DNA from: an uncultured Sphingomonas sp. | GTDB taxonomy: Bacteria; Pseudomonadota; Alphaproteobacteria; Sphingomonadales; Sphingomonadaceae | Reading direction: 5' to 3' | DNA length: 64,000 bases | NCBI RefSeq assembly: GCF_913062585.1 | Contig: NZ_CAJXWX010000012.1 | Span: forward strand, 47,130-111,129 | The notes under the pieces: model-generated | The model's database searches: none | Told to the model about the DNA's origin: nothing | Seen by the model: only the letters and a program-made list of their open reading frames with translations | In this document: piece by piece, positions 15,742 through 23,920 of the stretch | Position numbering within the stretch: the stretch's first letter is position 1 | Layout of the letters: each line of letters opens with the position of its first letter | Translations under genes and position numbers: made by a program

Positions 15742-16212
15742 TCAGGACGCCAGCAGCCGAAAGCCATTGGCGAGGGTGATGGCTTTGCCGTCCGCCAGTG
15801 TGACGATCGCCGGTGGCGTCCACCGCTTGCCTTGATAGGCCACAACGCCCGATCGGATCGCGACAAAGCCAGCAACCGCCCCGATCGCCCGATGATGGCA
15901 GACTTGGGCTAGGCAAGCGTTCACGGTGGCGGTGGCATTGAGCGTGTAATGCGCCCGGCGCTGGATGCCGTCAGCGTTCGCGACCTCATGAAACACCGTT
16001 GCCGCCCCCTCGATCGGGACAGGGGCTCGCAAGGCGATGCTATCATGCTGTCCCATTTCCGCGCCCGCTTCGACCAGCAACCCCAGTGGACTACCGCCCG
16101 CGTCATGGTCGAACCGGGGAACATCGGCGGGCGCGACAGAAAGCGTGCCGTCCGATTTTCGATAGGGCGCAACGGAAGGCCGCTGGAACGCGAAAAGGGC
16201 CGCAAAACTCAC
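15742..16212 (-). CDS. Phage protein between portal and minor head genes
   Basis: A 156-residue protein starting at GTG that overlaps the portal stop (GTGA). The N terminus contains ALFAFQRPSVAPYRKSDG and VPRFDHDAGGSPLGLLVE, a segment I know from the N-terminal domain of phage head-spike and fibre proteins (PRFD followed by GLLIE). The rest is a beta-rich stretch ending in TLADGKAITLANGFRLLAS. It could be a decoration or spike protein. The position between portal and gp30-like genes is unusual. Confidence 0.6.
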   Translation of the reverse strand: MSFAALFAFQRPSVAPYRKSDGTLSVAPADVPRFDHDAGGSPLGLLVEAGAEMGQHDSIALRAPVPIEGAATVFHEVANADGIQRRAHYTLNATATVNACLAQVCHHRAIGAVAGFVAIRSGVVAYQGKRWTPPAIVTLADGKAITLANGFRLLAS

Positions 16213-18014
16213 GACTGCCCCCGCACATCGATGTCACCCGCCAGCCGAGCGCCAAAGCCCGCCCGTGCCAGCCGTTCGGTCAGTGCGGCAGGGTCCATCC
16301 GCTCAATCGCATCGATCAAGGTCGCCTTGATTTCCTCCAAGCTCGACGCTTGCGCGACGATCTGCCGCACCGGGTCGAGTACCGGTTCCATCAGTTGCTC
16401 CCACCCGTCGAGCGCCTGTCCCACCGCATTATCGACGCTATCGCGGATCGCGACGGGTGCCGCATCTGCGACAGCGGCACCGCCGCCCCGAGTCCGAATT
16501 GCCGATTCAGAAGGTTTCAGAAGGTCTAAGAAGGCCACCCGACCGTTTTCCGCCCCGGTGGGGGCTGGAGGCGCCCCGACGCGCTCCTGAGCGCCGCCTA
16601 GCAGGCGATCGGCTTGCGCATCCGAAAGCATGGGGAACGCGACCGCCATCAACGCCCGCGCGCGATCCATAGGCATGGTGCCAGCCTCGACGGCCGCAGC
16701 CATTTCGCTCAGCGACGCCAGTTGTGAGCCGGTCAGCAAAGCGGGCTGGCCCACACTGGCACCGCCCACGGTCAGCTTGCGCCCACCGGGCTTGGGTGCG
16801 GGCAGGCCCGCACGGTCGCGCACCTCATCCGCATCGATCTCGACGCCAAGCGCCGCCAGCGCCGTTGCGGCCTCCGTCAGCGCCTTCACGTCCACGGCGG
16901 TAGGACGCCCGATGCGCAAGCGCGGATAGCGCCGCCGCACGCCCCGGTTGAACATCACGATCGGCTTGACGAGCTGGTCATTGAGCGTCGCGGCAACCAG
17001 TCCCGCGTCCGCCCTCTCAATGTCCTCTCTTACCCCGTCATGCACCTTGTTGCCGCCGTCACCCAAGCCGCCCTGCTTGCCATCGGTGGTGCCGGTCTGA
17101 CCGAGTACGACCTTGGACAATTGCCCATCGCAATATTCCGCCTTGGACCGCCACAGGTCATTCGGAGCCGTCCCGACCTTGGGGTCAATGAACTCGACGT
17201 CCATCGTTTTGGGAAAGGCGGCCGCCGCGTCGCTGCCCAAGGTCGCCAGCGCGTCCAAAAGGACATTGATGTTGGTTTCGGTTTCGCCATTATCGTATTT
17301 GCCGATACGGAGAGGCGTTCCGTAGTTTTCGAGGAACGCGACCCAATCCTTGATCGCGTAATTCTTGAACATGTACGACCATGCCGCCGCGCGCGCGATG
17401 CCGCCACGGATCGGCAGGCCCGACTTTGCTTGATGATAATGGGTAATGAACTTGCACGGCGGCATGGGTTGCGGGCCATTGATATCCCGCAGGCAAAGGG
17501 TGGTGCCGTCCACACGATCGAACTCGAAAAATCGGGGATCGCGCCAGATGAGTTTAGCGGGCAACCACGTGGCGTCGGTGAACTCCCATATGATTTCCGT
17601 GACGCTGAAGCCCTTGCCGATCGCGTCGAGGATATTGAAAATCTCAGTCTGGATCAGGTCGCGGGTCATCCAGTCGCGGACCAACTGGGCATCGGCCTTG
17701 TCTTCCTCGCTATCGCCCGCCGCCACGACTTCGATTGGCAACTGTGCGACCTGCCGCTTTCGCGTTCCCAAGACCGATAGATAATGGAGGTCCTTTTCCT
17801 CCATCTCCTCTGCCAGTTCGAGATAACCGATGGCATCGCCCTGCTCTGCCGCCAGCAAAAGCCCAGCCAAGCGGCGGGGCGTCAACCCTTGCGCGGGATG
17901 CCCCGACAAGATGGAACGCAAGCCCATCGTCTGTGGCGCGGCGATTTCCTGAGTCAGTGTGGCGGCACGCATCGGCGTGCCGTCCAGCCGGATCAGAGCC
18001 GGGGGCGATGCCAT
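16209..18014 (-). CDS. Mu gp29-like portal protein (DUF935)
   Basis: A 601-residue portal protein, longer than the core family because of an Ala/Pro-rich C-terminal extension. Family features include ILSGHPAQGLTPRRLAGLL, LELAEEMEEKDLHYLSVLGTRKRQV, GFSVTEIIWE, FKNYAIKDWVAFLENYGTPLRIGKY and GQTGTTDGKQGGLGD. The portal dodecamer forms the DNA channel at one capsid vertex. The gene is flanked by tightly packed phage genes (3 bases after the previous stop, overlap with the next). No terminase gene precedes it as it would in Mu. Confidence 0.9.
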   Translation of the reverse strand: MASPPALIRLDGTPMRAATLTQEIAAPQTMGLRSILSGHPAQGLTPRRLAGLLLAAEQGDAIGYLELAEEMEEKDLHYLSVLGTRKRQVAQLPIEVVAAGDSEEDKADAQLVRDWMTRDLIQTEIFNILDAIGKGFSVTEIIWEFTDATWLPAKLIWRDPRFFEFDRVDGTTLCLRDINGPQPMPPCKFITHYHQAKSGLPIRGGIARAAAWSYMFKNYAIKDWVAFLENYGTPLRIGKYDNGETETNINVLLDALATLGSDAAAAFPKTMDVEFIDPKVGTAPNDLWRSKAEYCDGQLSKVVLGQTGTTDGKQGGLGDGGNKVHDGVREDIERADAGLVAATLNDQLVKPIVMFNRGVRRRYPRLRIGRPTAVDVKALTEAATALAALGVEIDADEVRDRAGLPAPKPGGRKLTVGGASVGQPALLTGSQLASLSEMAAAVEAGTMPMDRARALMAVAFPMLSDAQADRLLGGAQERVGAPPAPTGAENGRVAFLDLLKPSESAIRTRGGGAAVADAAPVAIRDSVDNAVGQALDGWEQLMEPVLDPVRQIVAQASSLEEIKATLIDAIERMDPAALTERLARAGFGARLAGDIDVRGQS

Positions 18015-18017
18015 AGA

Positions 18018-18593
18018 TCAGCCCTGCCCGTTCACGGCGCGACGGGCCGCGTTGATGTCTTCGACCAATTGGCTCTTGCGCTGCTTGAGCTCCGCCAACT
18101 CGCGATCGATCTTGGCGAGGGCGGCATCACGGTCGGCTTGCCGCATACCGGCGTCGGCCTCCGGGAAAAGCTCGCGCACCAGGTCGGGGATCATGACCTC
18201 AATTCGATCCGCCAACAGGCAGGTCAGCGCCGCGATGTTAAGCTCGGTCGATATCTGCCGCCCCGCACCGAAACCGGGCTGCTGCTGCTGCTTCTCCAGT
18301 GTCAGAATCTGGAGACTGCCTTTGGCGTTGTTCGGCGCATCGAGATTGCTGTATTTCTCGTGCCTGCCGTAGCGAGCCCGCAACTGTGCGGTCAGTTGGG
18401 TTTTGAAAGTGCGAGCACTTTCCGCAAGACCACGGATATAGACGGCGATGATGTCGTCTGTATGAGGTGGCGCTGCCGCAACGTCATTACGCTCATATTC
18501 GAGCGTCGTAATCTGTCCTTCGACGGTCGTGATTTCGTTGCGGATGCTTTCGATCGTGCTAGCGAACGATGCGATAGCCGTCTGATGAGACAT
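18018..18593 (-). CDS. Uncharacterised coiled-coil phage protein
   Basis: A 191-residue protein of unknown function. Both ends are predicted coiled coil: residues 5-40 (FASTIESIRNEITTVEGQI) and 150-185 (DRDAALAKIDRELAELKQRK, SQLVEDINAARRAV). The middle contains KQQQQPGFGAGRQISTELNI. It is the first gene of the late block and directly precedes the portal, in the place of the small terminase of Mu-like phages. No helix-turn-helix is evident, so a small terminase role is only a guess from position. Confidence 0.65.
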   Translation of the reverse strand: MSHQTAIASFASTIESIRNEITTVEGQITTLEYERNDVAAAPPHTDDIIAVYIRGLAESARTFKTQLTAQLRARYGRHEKYSNLDAPNNAKGSLQILTLEKQQQQPGFGAGRQISTELNIAALTCLLADRIEVMIPDLVRELFPEADAGMRQADRDAALAKIDRELAELKQRKSQLVEDINAARRAVNGQG

Positions 18594-18671
18594 TCGGAAA
18601 TCTCCATAGGTGCAAAGCCGAAAGGATGATGGCTCTGTCTGATCTATGGAGAGGGATAGGATACGTTAGGA

Positions 18672-18687
18672 CCTGACACCTGTCAGG
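18672..18687. promoter_or_regulatory. Palindrome between Mor-like gene and late genes
   Basis: CCTGACA CC TGTCAGG is a 7+2+7 inverted repeat in the 103-base gap after the Mor-like activator gene and before the coiled-coil protein and portal genes. The position fits a binding site for the activator at the late (middle) promoter, as with Mor and C sites in Mu. There is no direct evidence beyond symmetry. Confidence 0.45.
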
Positions 18688-18696
18688 AAATGATTT

Positions 18697-19068
18697 TCAG
18701 TCAAACAACTGTGGCTGCCTATAATCATCCTCTTCACGCAAGAGGCGATATACATGGCGTTCCGAATAACCCGTTTCGCGCGCAATCTGTACGATTGTCA
18801 ATGACCGCTTTCTCATCTCCAGAACGCGCGCCCTGAGTTCCGCTTGTTTAGGGATCGAAATTGCGCTGCCGCCAGCCCATGCGGCAAGGCGATCGGCGGC
18901 GTCCCGCCCGATCGCGACGCAAATCGGATGATGCGAGCCGATGGTACGCGGCACGTACAGGCCAGTACCGCCGAACTGGCGGGCAAGGTCACGGGCCGCC
19001 GCCTCGCCAATCGCATCGGCGATTTCGTCCATGGCGTCTTGGCCCGCGACCCTGTGTCGTTCAGTCAT
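18697..19068 (-). CDS. Mor/C-type phage transcriptional activator
   Basis: A 123-residue protein of the Mu Mor family, which dimerises and activates middle or late phage transcription. Seen are the two GG-containing strands typical of the dimer domain (RQFGGTGLYVPRTIGSHHPI, and AAWAGGSAISIPKQ) and the C-terminal helix-turn-helix (MRKRSLTIVQIARETGYSERHVYRLLREE). It stands between early transposition genes and the head genes, the same position as mor in Mu. Confidence 0.85.
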   Translation of the reverse strand: MTERHRVAGQDAMDEIADAIGEAAARDLARQFGGTGLYVPRTIGSHHPICVAIGRDAADRLAAWAGGSAISIPKQAELRARVLEMRKRSLTIVQIARETGYSERHVYRLLREEDDYRQPQLFD

Positions 19069-19121
19069 GACGAATGCCGCCAGTCCGAGTCAGAGAATGG
19101 GTGTGGAACATGCAACGGCAA

Positions 19122-19433
19122 TCACTGCCGTTGCATCGTGGCGGCCTGTTGCCCGGTGGAAGTCCGAGACTGGGCCGATAGCTCGCCATCCTTGACCAAC
19201 TCGTACAGCCGATCGATGTTCGGGCCGGTCATGCCCAGCAACGCCAGAGTGGCTTTCAGCAGGGCTTGCAGCGTATCGACGGCTTTCTTTCCTCCGTCAT
19301 TGTCCGCAAGCTCATGCGCCTGGACAAGAAGGTCAGCGGCTTGCGAAACCAGCAAGTCTACATCATTGAGCGCGTTGTACGGGCTCTCGTAAGACTTGAA
19401 CGTGTTATCCAGCGTATAATCTGCGAATGCCAT
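19122..19433 (-). CDS. Small phage early protein of unknown function
   Basis: A 103-residue acidic protein (MAFADYTLDNTFKSYESPYN). The rest is helical with Leu-rich stretches (VDLLVSQAADLLVQAHELAD, AVDTLQALLKATLALLGMTG). The start is the ATG behind GGGAGAGA. It follows the MuB-like ATPase by 22 bases and precedes the Mor-like gene. It may be one of the small early proteins that occupy this interval in Mu-like phages; I cannot assign it. Confidence 0.6.
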   Translation of the reverse strand: MAFADYTLDNTFKSYESPYNALNDVDLLVSQAADLLVQAHELADNDGGKKAVDTLQALLKATLALLGMTGPNIDRLYELVKDGELSAQSRTSTGQQAATMQRQ

Positions 19434-19455
19434 GTCACTCTCTCCCAATATATAA

Positions 19456-20247
19456 TTAAGCCGCCAGAGCCTCCGCAACTATCGAGGCATCAATGACGCC
19501 GCCGCCCGATAGATCGCGCATGAGTGGAATTTTATAGTCTACCAGACTACGCAGACTCCTGCTCGTCCGTGACGAAGAGTAATGCTTTATGACAGCCGAA
19601 ATTGCGCGACTATCCGCAATGCCGTGCGCTTCAAGTATCATCTTTATGTCGTCATTTTCAACACAGCTATAATCGAACTCTTCGATATAGCGGGCACGAT
19701 CCGCAACCGCGTCCGAGATAACCGACTTCTTGCCTTTGGAAGATGACAGCGCAAATTCGTTGTTGCCGACGAAGACCAAGCCTATCGGAACGGGGCCGTA
19801 GCAGCGATCCACGTCGTTCCAGTAGCGCAGGGTTTCGATAGCATCACGCGACAGGCATTGGGCTTCATCAAATATGATAGTCCGATGCGGCAGGTTGCTG
19901 GCACCCATTTGTTCAGCCCAAAGGCCGATCAATTGGGATAGCTGACGCTGCACCTGATATGTGTCATGGTACACATAGTTGTTGTAATCCGTCGTGATCT
20001 CCCGGATTGCCATAATGATCTTTTGCATGACCATACGGGCACCCATGCCGGTTTTTCCGGTGCGGTTCAGCTTAATGACAACAACATTCCCCTTCTGCTC
20101 TTCTGAAAAGGTGTTGATAGCCGTCGTCTTTCCGATGCCCGGAGGACCGGAAAAGATCGCGATACGCCGCTGCTCATGGACCTTACGAAGCATCGTAAGC
20201 ATGGAGGTGCCTACGGAGGTAGGCACGAACTTAACTGTTTGCTGCAA
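19456..20247 (-). CDS. MuB-like AAA ATPase for transposition
   Basis: A 263-residue AAA-type ATPase. Walker A is GPPGIGKTT at about residue 34, Walker B is RTIIFDEAQCLS, and sensor residues follow in GLVFVGNNEF. In Mu-like elements this protein binds DNA non-specifically, selects target DNA, gives target immunity and stimulates the transposase. The gene overlaps the transposase 3' end by 17 bases. It is noticeably more AT-rich than the flanking chromosome, a sign of foreign origin. Confidence 0.88.
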   Translation of the reverse strand: MQQTVKFVPTSVGTSMLTMLRKVHEQRRIAIFSGPPGIGKTTAINTFSEEQKGNVVVIKLNRTGKTGMGARMVMQKIIMAIREITTDYNNYVYHDTYQVQRQLSQLIGLWAEQMGASNLPHRTIIFDEAQCLSRDAIETLRYWNDVDRCYGPVPIGLVFVGNNEFALSSSKGKKSVISDAVADRARYIEEFDYSCVENDDIKMILEAHGIADSRAISAVIKHYSSSRTSRSLRSLVDYKIPLMRDLSGGGVIDASIVAEALAA

Positions 20248-22198
20248 GGCGCTTCTCCTCTGCTTCTACGATAAGGCGACGACGGCGCTTGGCGCGCTCG
20301 CTCTCTGTCATCGCGGGTGGTTGATCTTTCGCGCCTTCGATCCTTGCCCCGGCAAAGCGGCTCGCTTCGCTGGACATGTCGAGGTCGATAAGCGGCGCTG
20401 GCGCGGCACGCGTGGGCAACTGTGTGACGTTGGCGGCGTGAACCTCGGTGGGCGCGATCGGCCGCAACTGGCGGCGGCGCTGGCGAGCCGCGCGCTCATT
20501 GTCCCGCTGATCGCGGCCGGATGCGACAGCCCCCGCCAGTTCCATCGGCAGGTACGGCATATCGAGTTGCAGAACCGCCCAACCGAAGTCGGGAAGGTCC
20601 ACCATCGGCAGCGCGTCCCGCTGGTAGGGGAACGCGATCGAGACGGTTTCCCCATTGGGCAGTTCGGGATGCCGATACAGCTTACCGCCGATCGATACCG
20701 CCCCGCGATCCACCCGACGCGTGTCATGGCGAGCGAACGCCGCCTCTAGCGCCAGCGGATCAACGCGAACCGGACGCCAACCGGCTTCGACCTTAGCGGC
20801 GTACCAGTCGGCTGGACTGCGGCCCTTGAAATAGCCCGACTTGATGGCGATCGTCTCGAATACTTCGATCCGCTCGTTCGCCTCGACACAGAATTGCTCG
20901 AACGTACCGTGATAAGGCTTGGGAGGCTTGCCCACGTTCTGGGTCTTTTTGTCCATGCGGTTGCCGCCAGCCCAACCCAACATCTGCGAAAATACGAAGC
21001 GGTCGAGTGTCGCGAACTTGCTTTCGATCGGCTTCGACGCGCCTGAATAGGGCTTTGCGCTGATGATCGTTCGCGCGCCGGGATCGTTGATAAGTTCCAG
21101 AGCCGCCCTGATCTTGTCGAACATCGCAAATTCGGTGCCGTTGTCGCGGTACAGCTTTTGCGGAAAGCCCCATTCGGGATGCGACACCATGGCCTTGAAG
21201 GCTTCGATTACATGTTCCTGTCGGACACCTTCACCCGGAGCCAAGAGGACGAAGTAGCGGAACACGCGATGCGTCCCCCAGTCCATGAAGGCGATCATTT
21301 TAGGCCACGTCGTCGAGCCGTCCGCGCGCCGCACGATGCAGTCGAGCGGCTTCACGTCCATCACGACGATTTCCATGGGTGCGAGGCCAGACGCATCGCG
21401 GGTGATACGCGGCTTCATATCGTCCCAGCGCTTGCGGTCGTTCTCCCGCACGTCGAGCAACCGGGCGGATTGCGCCTCCATGATGCGACGTTGCGAGACG
21501 TAGAAGGCCGGTGCGGGCAGTTCGATGCCCCGCAACCTCAGGTCGCGCTTGAACAGCGTCAGCGTGTCGCGGCGGACCTGTTCCCATCCGGCGCGTTGCG
21601 CCGGGGAAGCCCATACGCGACGTATCAGCAGGTCGATTTCGTCGCTGATCGCCGCCAGTTCATCGGTGGGCCGCTTCGACGCGATCCACGCCGCATCGAA
21701 TTGCCGCGACACCCACACGCGACGAACGCCCGCGTCAGACGGCAGCTTGCGCGCCAGGGCGTTGCTATCGCCGCCCGACCGTTCCAGCCGCTCTATCCAA
21801 CGGTAGATGGTGCGGACCGGCTCGTTCCACTTGGTCGAGGCGCGAAGGACTTCCGCCTTGCGCTCCGGCGATCCGCGGGGCGCTTCGATCGCCTCTTGGA
21901 TGACCCGATAGCGATAGTTCGCGCGCTCGCCTTGATTCGGCGCTGGACGATAGCCGCAACCGATCGCGGGCAGCGGCAGGTCATCGCCCCAATAAGCTTC
22001 CTGTATCGGCAGTGGCAGGCTGGATAGAGCAATCTCATGCCGCTTTCCGGCCTTTCCGCCGCGCCCCTCAACATGACGGACCCGCATTCCGGTAGCGTCA
22101 AGCATTGCTCTCCGAGCACGCTTCCTTGCAGCCTGTTCGCTGATGCCTGCGAGTTGCGCCAACTCGCTGATGGTCAACCAGTGTTCAGCGCCACTCAT
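20231..22198 (-). CDS. MuA-like DDE transposase
   Basis: A 655-residue transposase. The N terminus has a DNA-binding domain (HWLTISELAQLAGISEQAARKRARRAM) followed by a KHEIALSSLPLPIQEAYW linker as in MuA. The catalytic core shows the DDE set: Asp in IVVMDVKPLDC, Asp in KLYRDNGTEF and Glu in SKPIESKFATLDRF. A C-terminal Mu-type domain (GGKLYRHPELPNGETVSIAF) and a basic tail follow. The start is the ATG one base after the Ner-like stop (TAATATG). The protein cuts and joins phage ends in replicative transposition. Confidence 0.93.
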   Translation of the reverse strand: MSGAEHWLTISELAQLAGISEQAARKRARRAMLDATGMRVRHVEGRGGKAGKRHEIALSSLPLPIQEAYWGDDLPLPAIGCGYRPAPNQGERANYRYRVIQEAIEAPRGSPERKAEVLRASTKWNEPVRTIYRWIERLERSGGDSNALARKLPSDAGVRRVWVSRQFDAAWIASKRPTDELAAISDEIDLLIRRVWASPAQRAGWEQVRRDTLTLFKRDLRLRGIELPAPAFYVSQRRIMEAQSARLLDVRENDRKRWDDMKPRITRDASGLAPMEIVVMDVKPLDCIVRRADGSTTWPKMIAFMDWGTHRVFRYFVLLAPGEGVRQEHVIEAFKAMVSHPEWGFPQKLYRDNGTEFAMFDKIRAALELINDPGARTIISAKPYSGASKPIESKFATLDRFVFSQMLGWAGGNRMDKKTQNVGKPPKPYHGTFEQFCVEANERIEVFETIAIKSGYFKGRSPADWYAAKVEAGWRPVRVDPLALEAAFARHDTRRVDRGAVSIGGKLYRHPELPNGETVSIAFPYQRDALPMVDLPDFGWAVLQLDMPYLPMELAGAVASGRDQRDNERAARQRRRQLRPIAPTEVHAANVTQLPTRAAPAPLIDLDMSSEASRFAGARIEGAKDQPPAMTESERAKRRRRLIVEAEEKRLAANS

Positions 22199-22199
22199 A

Positions 22200-22409
22200 T
22201 TAGGCGGCACTTTTCGAACTGGCGGCAACGATGCGAGCGCGCAACTCGATCGCTTTAGGGCCGGGATTTTTGCCTTGCAGAACCTTCCAAGCCCGACCGG
22301 GCTCTACGCCGTTAGACCGGCACCACCCTCCAAGTGTCCCACCGTTCAGAATGAAAGCTGCTCGAACAGCTTGCAGAATGTTTGGCAGTGGTTGCATACC
22401 CCGCGCCAT
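22200..22409 (-). CDS. Small Ner-like DNA-binding regulator
   Basis: A 69-residue protein (MARGMQPLPNILQAVRAAF) with a helix-turn-helix-like core, GGTLGGWCRSNGVEPGRAWKVLQG. It is the first early gene, directly upstream of the transposase, the place of ner in Mu, where Ner represses both early and repressor promoters. GAGG seven bases before the ATG supports the start. That ATG overlaps the repressor start on the opposite strand; an internal ATG at 22397 is an alternative. Confidence 0.62.
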   Translation of the reverse strand: MARGMQPLPNILQAVRAAFILNGGTLGGWCRSNGVEPGRAWKVLQGKNPGPKAIELRARIVAASSKSAA

Positions 22410-22992
22410 GGCAAAGCCTCATAAAACCGATGCTTCAGTGTATGCGAACTTTGCAAGCGATTTGTCAACATCGTTTGCAAGGCTGTTGCCCAAATCTGCC
22501 GATGACGTAGCTGACTTCCTATATGCAGCAGGCGTTGCCCTCGCTCAGAGGGAGGCTGATTTAGCGCGAACGTTGAGGGTTTCCCGTGCAACGGTTTCGA
22601 GTTGGAAGGCACGGGGTGCCATCCCTCCGACGCACCTCGACTGGTTCAGCAACGAGTTTGCTTACGCCGTACTGACTGCCCCACCAGCCCCCCAGTTCGA
22701 TTTACGACATGCTGGCGTTCGAATTGCTATCCGGCTGATTCAGCAATCCGCCTTCAACCCGTTCGGTTTGCGGGGGCTGTCCGACTCAGAGGCGGCGGAT
22801 ATTTGCGCTGCGTATTTGGGGGGGCTTGCCCGCCTTGGGTTGTTCGTTGCGTGGCGGTTAGGTGTGTCGGATACCGACGATCCCGAGCAGCCAACAATTG
22901 ATACCTTGGGGGCTATCGCGCGGTCGATTGCTCCCCGAATGATGTTTCATACATCGGTTTCGCAAGAGGTTTCGCAATCTGGCGAACTTTAA
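22408..22992 (+). CDS. Prophage repressor-like helix-turn-helix protein
   Basis: A 194-residue protein divergent from all other prophage genes. A helix-turn-helix lies near residues 47-75 (AQREADLARTLRVSRATVSS, then WKARGAIPP), and the C-terminal half is probably for oligomerisation. The position at the outer edge beside the Ner-like gene matches the c repressor of Mu-like phages, which maintains lysogeny. The start is uncertain: no Shine-Dalgarno precedes the ATG, whose CATG is shared with the opposite Ner-like start. GTG 22438 is also in frame. Confidence 0.65.
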   Translation: MAKPHKTDASVYANFASDLSTSFARLLPKSADDVADFLYAAGVALAQREADLARTLRVSRATVSSWKARGAIPPTHLDWFSNEFAYAVLTAPPAPQFDLRHAGVRIAIRLIQQSAFNPFGLRGLSDSEAADICAAYLGGLARLGLFVAWRLGVSDTDDPEQPTIDTLGAIARSIAPRMMFHTSVSQEVSQSGEL

Positions 22993-23136
22993 GGAAAAAC
23001 CGCGCATTTCAGCGGCTTTTGATTGCGAAACCCAATTACATAGAGATTGGCACCGATACCCTCTTAGGATGGCGGATTTGCGCGGTTTTTCTGAAAATTT
23101 GAGGTTTCCTCACCGCAATCGTTAGTGCCAATCTCA
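22956..23136. promoter_or_regulatory. Cluster of repeated sites at the right end of the prophage
   Basis: GGTTTCGCAA occurs twice directly (22956-22965, 22968-22977) and once inverted (23023-23032). GAGATTGGCAC occurs at 23043-23053 and inverted at 23125-23135. AAAAACCGCGCA (22995-23006) is inverted at 23079-23090. Such clustered sites suit transposase end-binding sites or operators at the repressor-side end of a Mu-like genome. The 200 bases between the repressor and the next gene hold nothing else that I can see. Confidence 0.55.
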
Positions 23137-23206
23137 AAAAACCGCTCCACCGGCCGGCTTATCGTCCGTACAGGCGAGCGAGCGTGGTAGCGTGGGGAAA
23201 TCGGTG

Positions 23207-23920
23207 ATGGGCAAGATGATGATCGCACTGGCGTTGCTGGGCACCGCCGCCCCGACTTGGGCGCAGGACGTGGCGAGCAAGGCGACGACCGCCGATTACG
23301 AATTCGGCTATGCCTATCCGGCGGCCGCCGCGCGGGTGCCGGGGTTGAAGGCATGGCTGGACGCCGACCGTGCCCGGCTTCGCGCCAAGACCGCCCGCGA
23401 CGGCACGGCGGCGCGGCGCGATGCGGCGAAGTCGGGCTTCCCCTATCGCCGCTACTCCTATGACCAGACCTGGAAGCTGGTGACGCAGACGCCACGCTTC
23501 GTCAGCCTGTCGGGCGACAGCTATGACTATACCGGCGGTGCGCATGGGGCGCCCGCCTCCTACGGCCTGGTCTGGGACAAGGCGGCGGGGCAGCGGCTGG
23601 CGCCCAAGGCGCTGTTCACCTCGGTCGCGGCGCTTCAGGCGGCGACGCGGACCGACTATTGCGCGCGGTTGAAGGCCGAGCAGCGGCGGCGTAACCAGGG
23701 GAGCGTGTCGGACATGAACATCTGTCCGCCGGTCAAGGATTTGACCCTGTTGCTGGGCTCCACCGATGGCCGGGCGATCAACCGGATCGGGCTGATCGCC
23801 GACCCTTATGTCGCGGGCTCCTATGCCGAGGGGGCCTATGAGGTGACGTTGCCGGTGACGCGTGCGATCCTCGCGGCGGTGAAGCCTGCCTATCGCACGG
23901 CCTTTGCGGTGCAGCGGTGA
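23207..23920 (+). CDS. Exported protein with DUF4163/DUF3298-like domains
   Basis: A 237-residue protein with a signal peptide (MGKMMIALALLGTAAPTWAQ). The mature part has DYEFGYAYPAAAARVPGLKA, FVSLSGDSYDYTGGAHGAPASYGLVWDKAAGQRLAPKALF and a C-terminal VAGSYAEGAYEVTLPV. The pattern of a tyrosine-rich YTGGAHG segment and a following 'dlf'-type segment is that of the DUF4163/DUF3298 module found in RsiV and PdaC-type proteins. The start is the ATG behind GGGGAAA. The stop overlaps the VIT-type gene start, so the two are co-translated. Function unknown. Confidence 0.75.
   Translation: MGKMMIALALLGTAAPTWAQDVASKATTADYEFGYAYPAAAARVPGLKAWLDADRARLRAKTARDGTAARRDAAKSGFPYRRYSYDQTWKLVTQTPRFVSLSGDSYDYTGGAHGAPASYGLVWDKAAGQRLAPKALFTSVAALQAATRTDYCARLKAEQRRRNQGSVSDMNICPPVKDLTLLLGSTDGRAINRIGLIADPYVAGSYAEGAYEVTLPVTRAILAAVKPAYRTAFAVQR

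Larger units (their letters stand above)
11031..23136. mobile_element. Mu-like transposable prophage, reduced
   Basis: A leftward gene set typical of Mu-like phages: Ner-like regulator, DDE transposase, MuB-like ATPase, Mor-like activator, gp29-type portal, gp30-type minor head protein, tail chaperone and tape measure, with a repressor gene divergent at the right end. No terminase, protease/scaffold, major capsid, tail sheath or tube, baseplate or lysis gene is present. The ends are estimates. Related sites GAGAATGGCACT (11036-11047) and, inverted, AGTGCCAATCTC (23124-23135) lie just outside the outermost phage genes. I could not find a clean 5-bp target duplication or TG/CA termini on both sides. 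Confidence 0.78.

Noticed and set aside
11031..23053. Near-identical 16-bp direct repeats as attL/attR of a tyrosine-integrase prophage
   Set aside because: No integrase gene is present and the element has a MuA-like transposase, so the repeats are better explained as transposase-binding sites. A clean target duplication was also not found.
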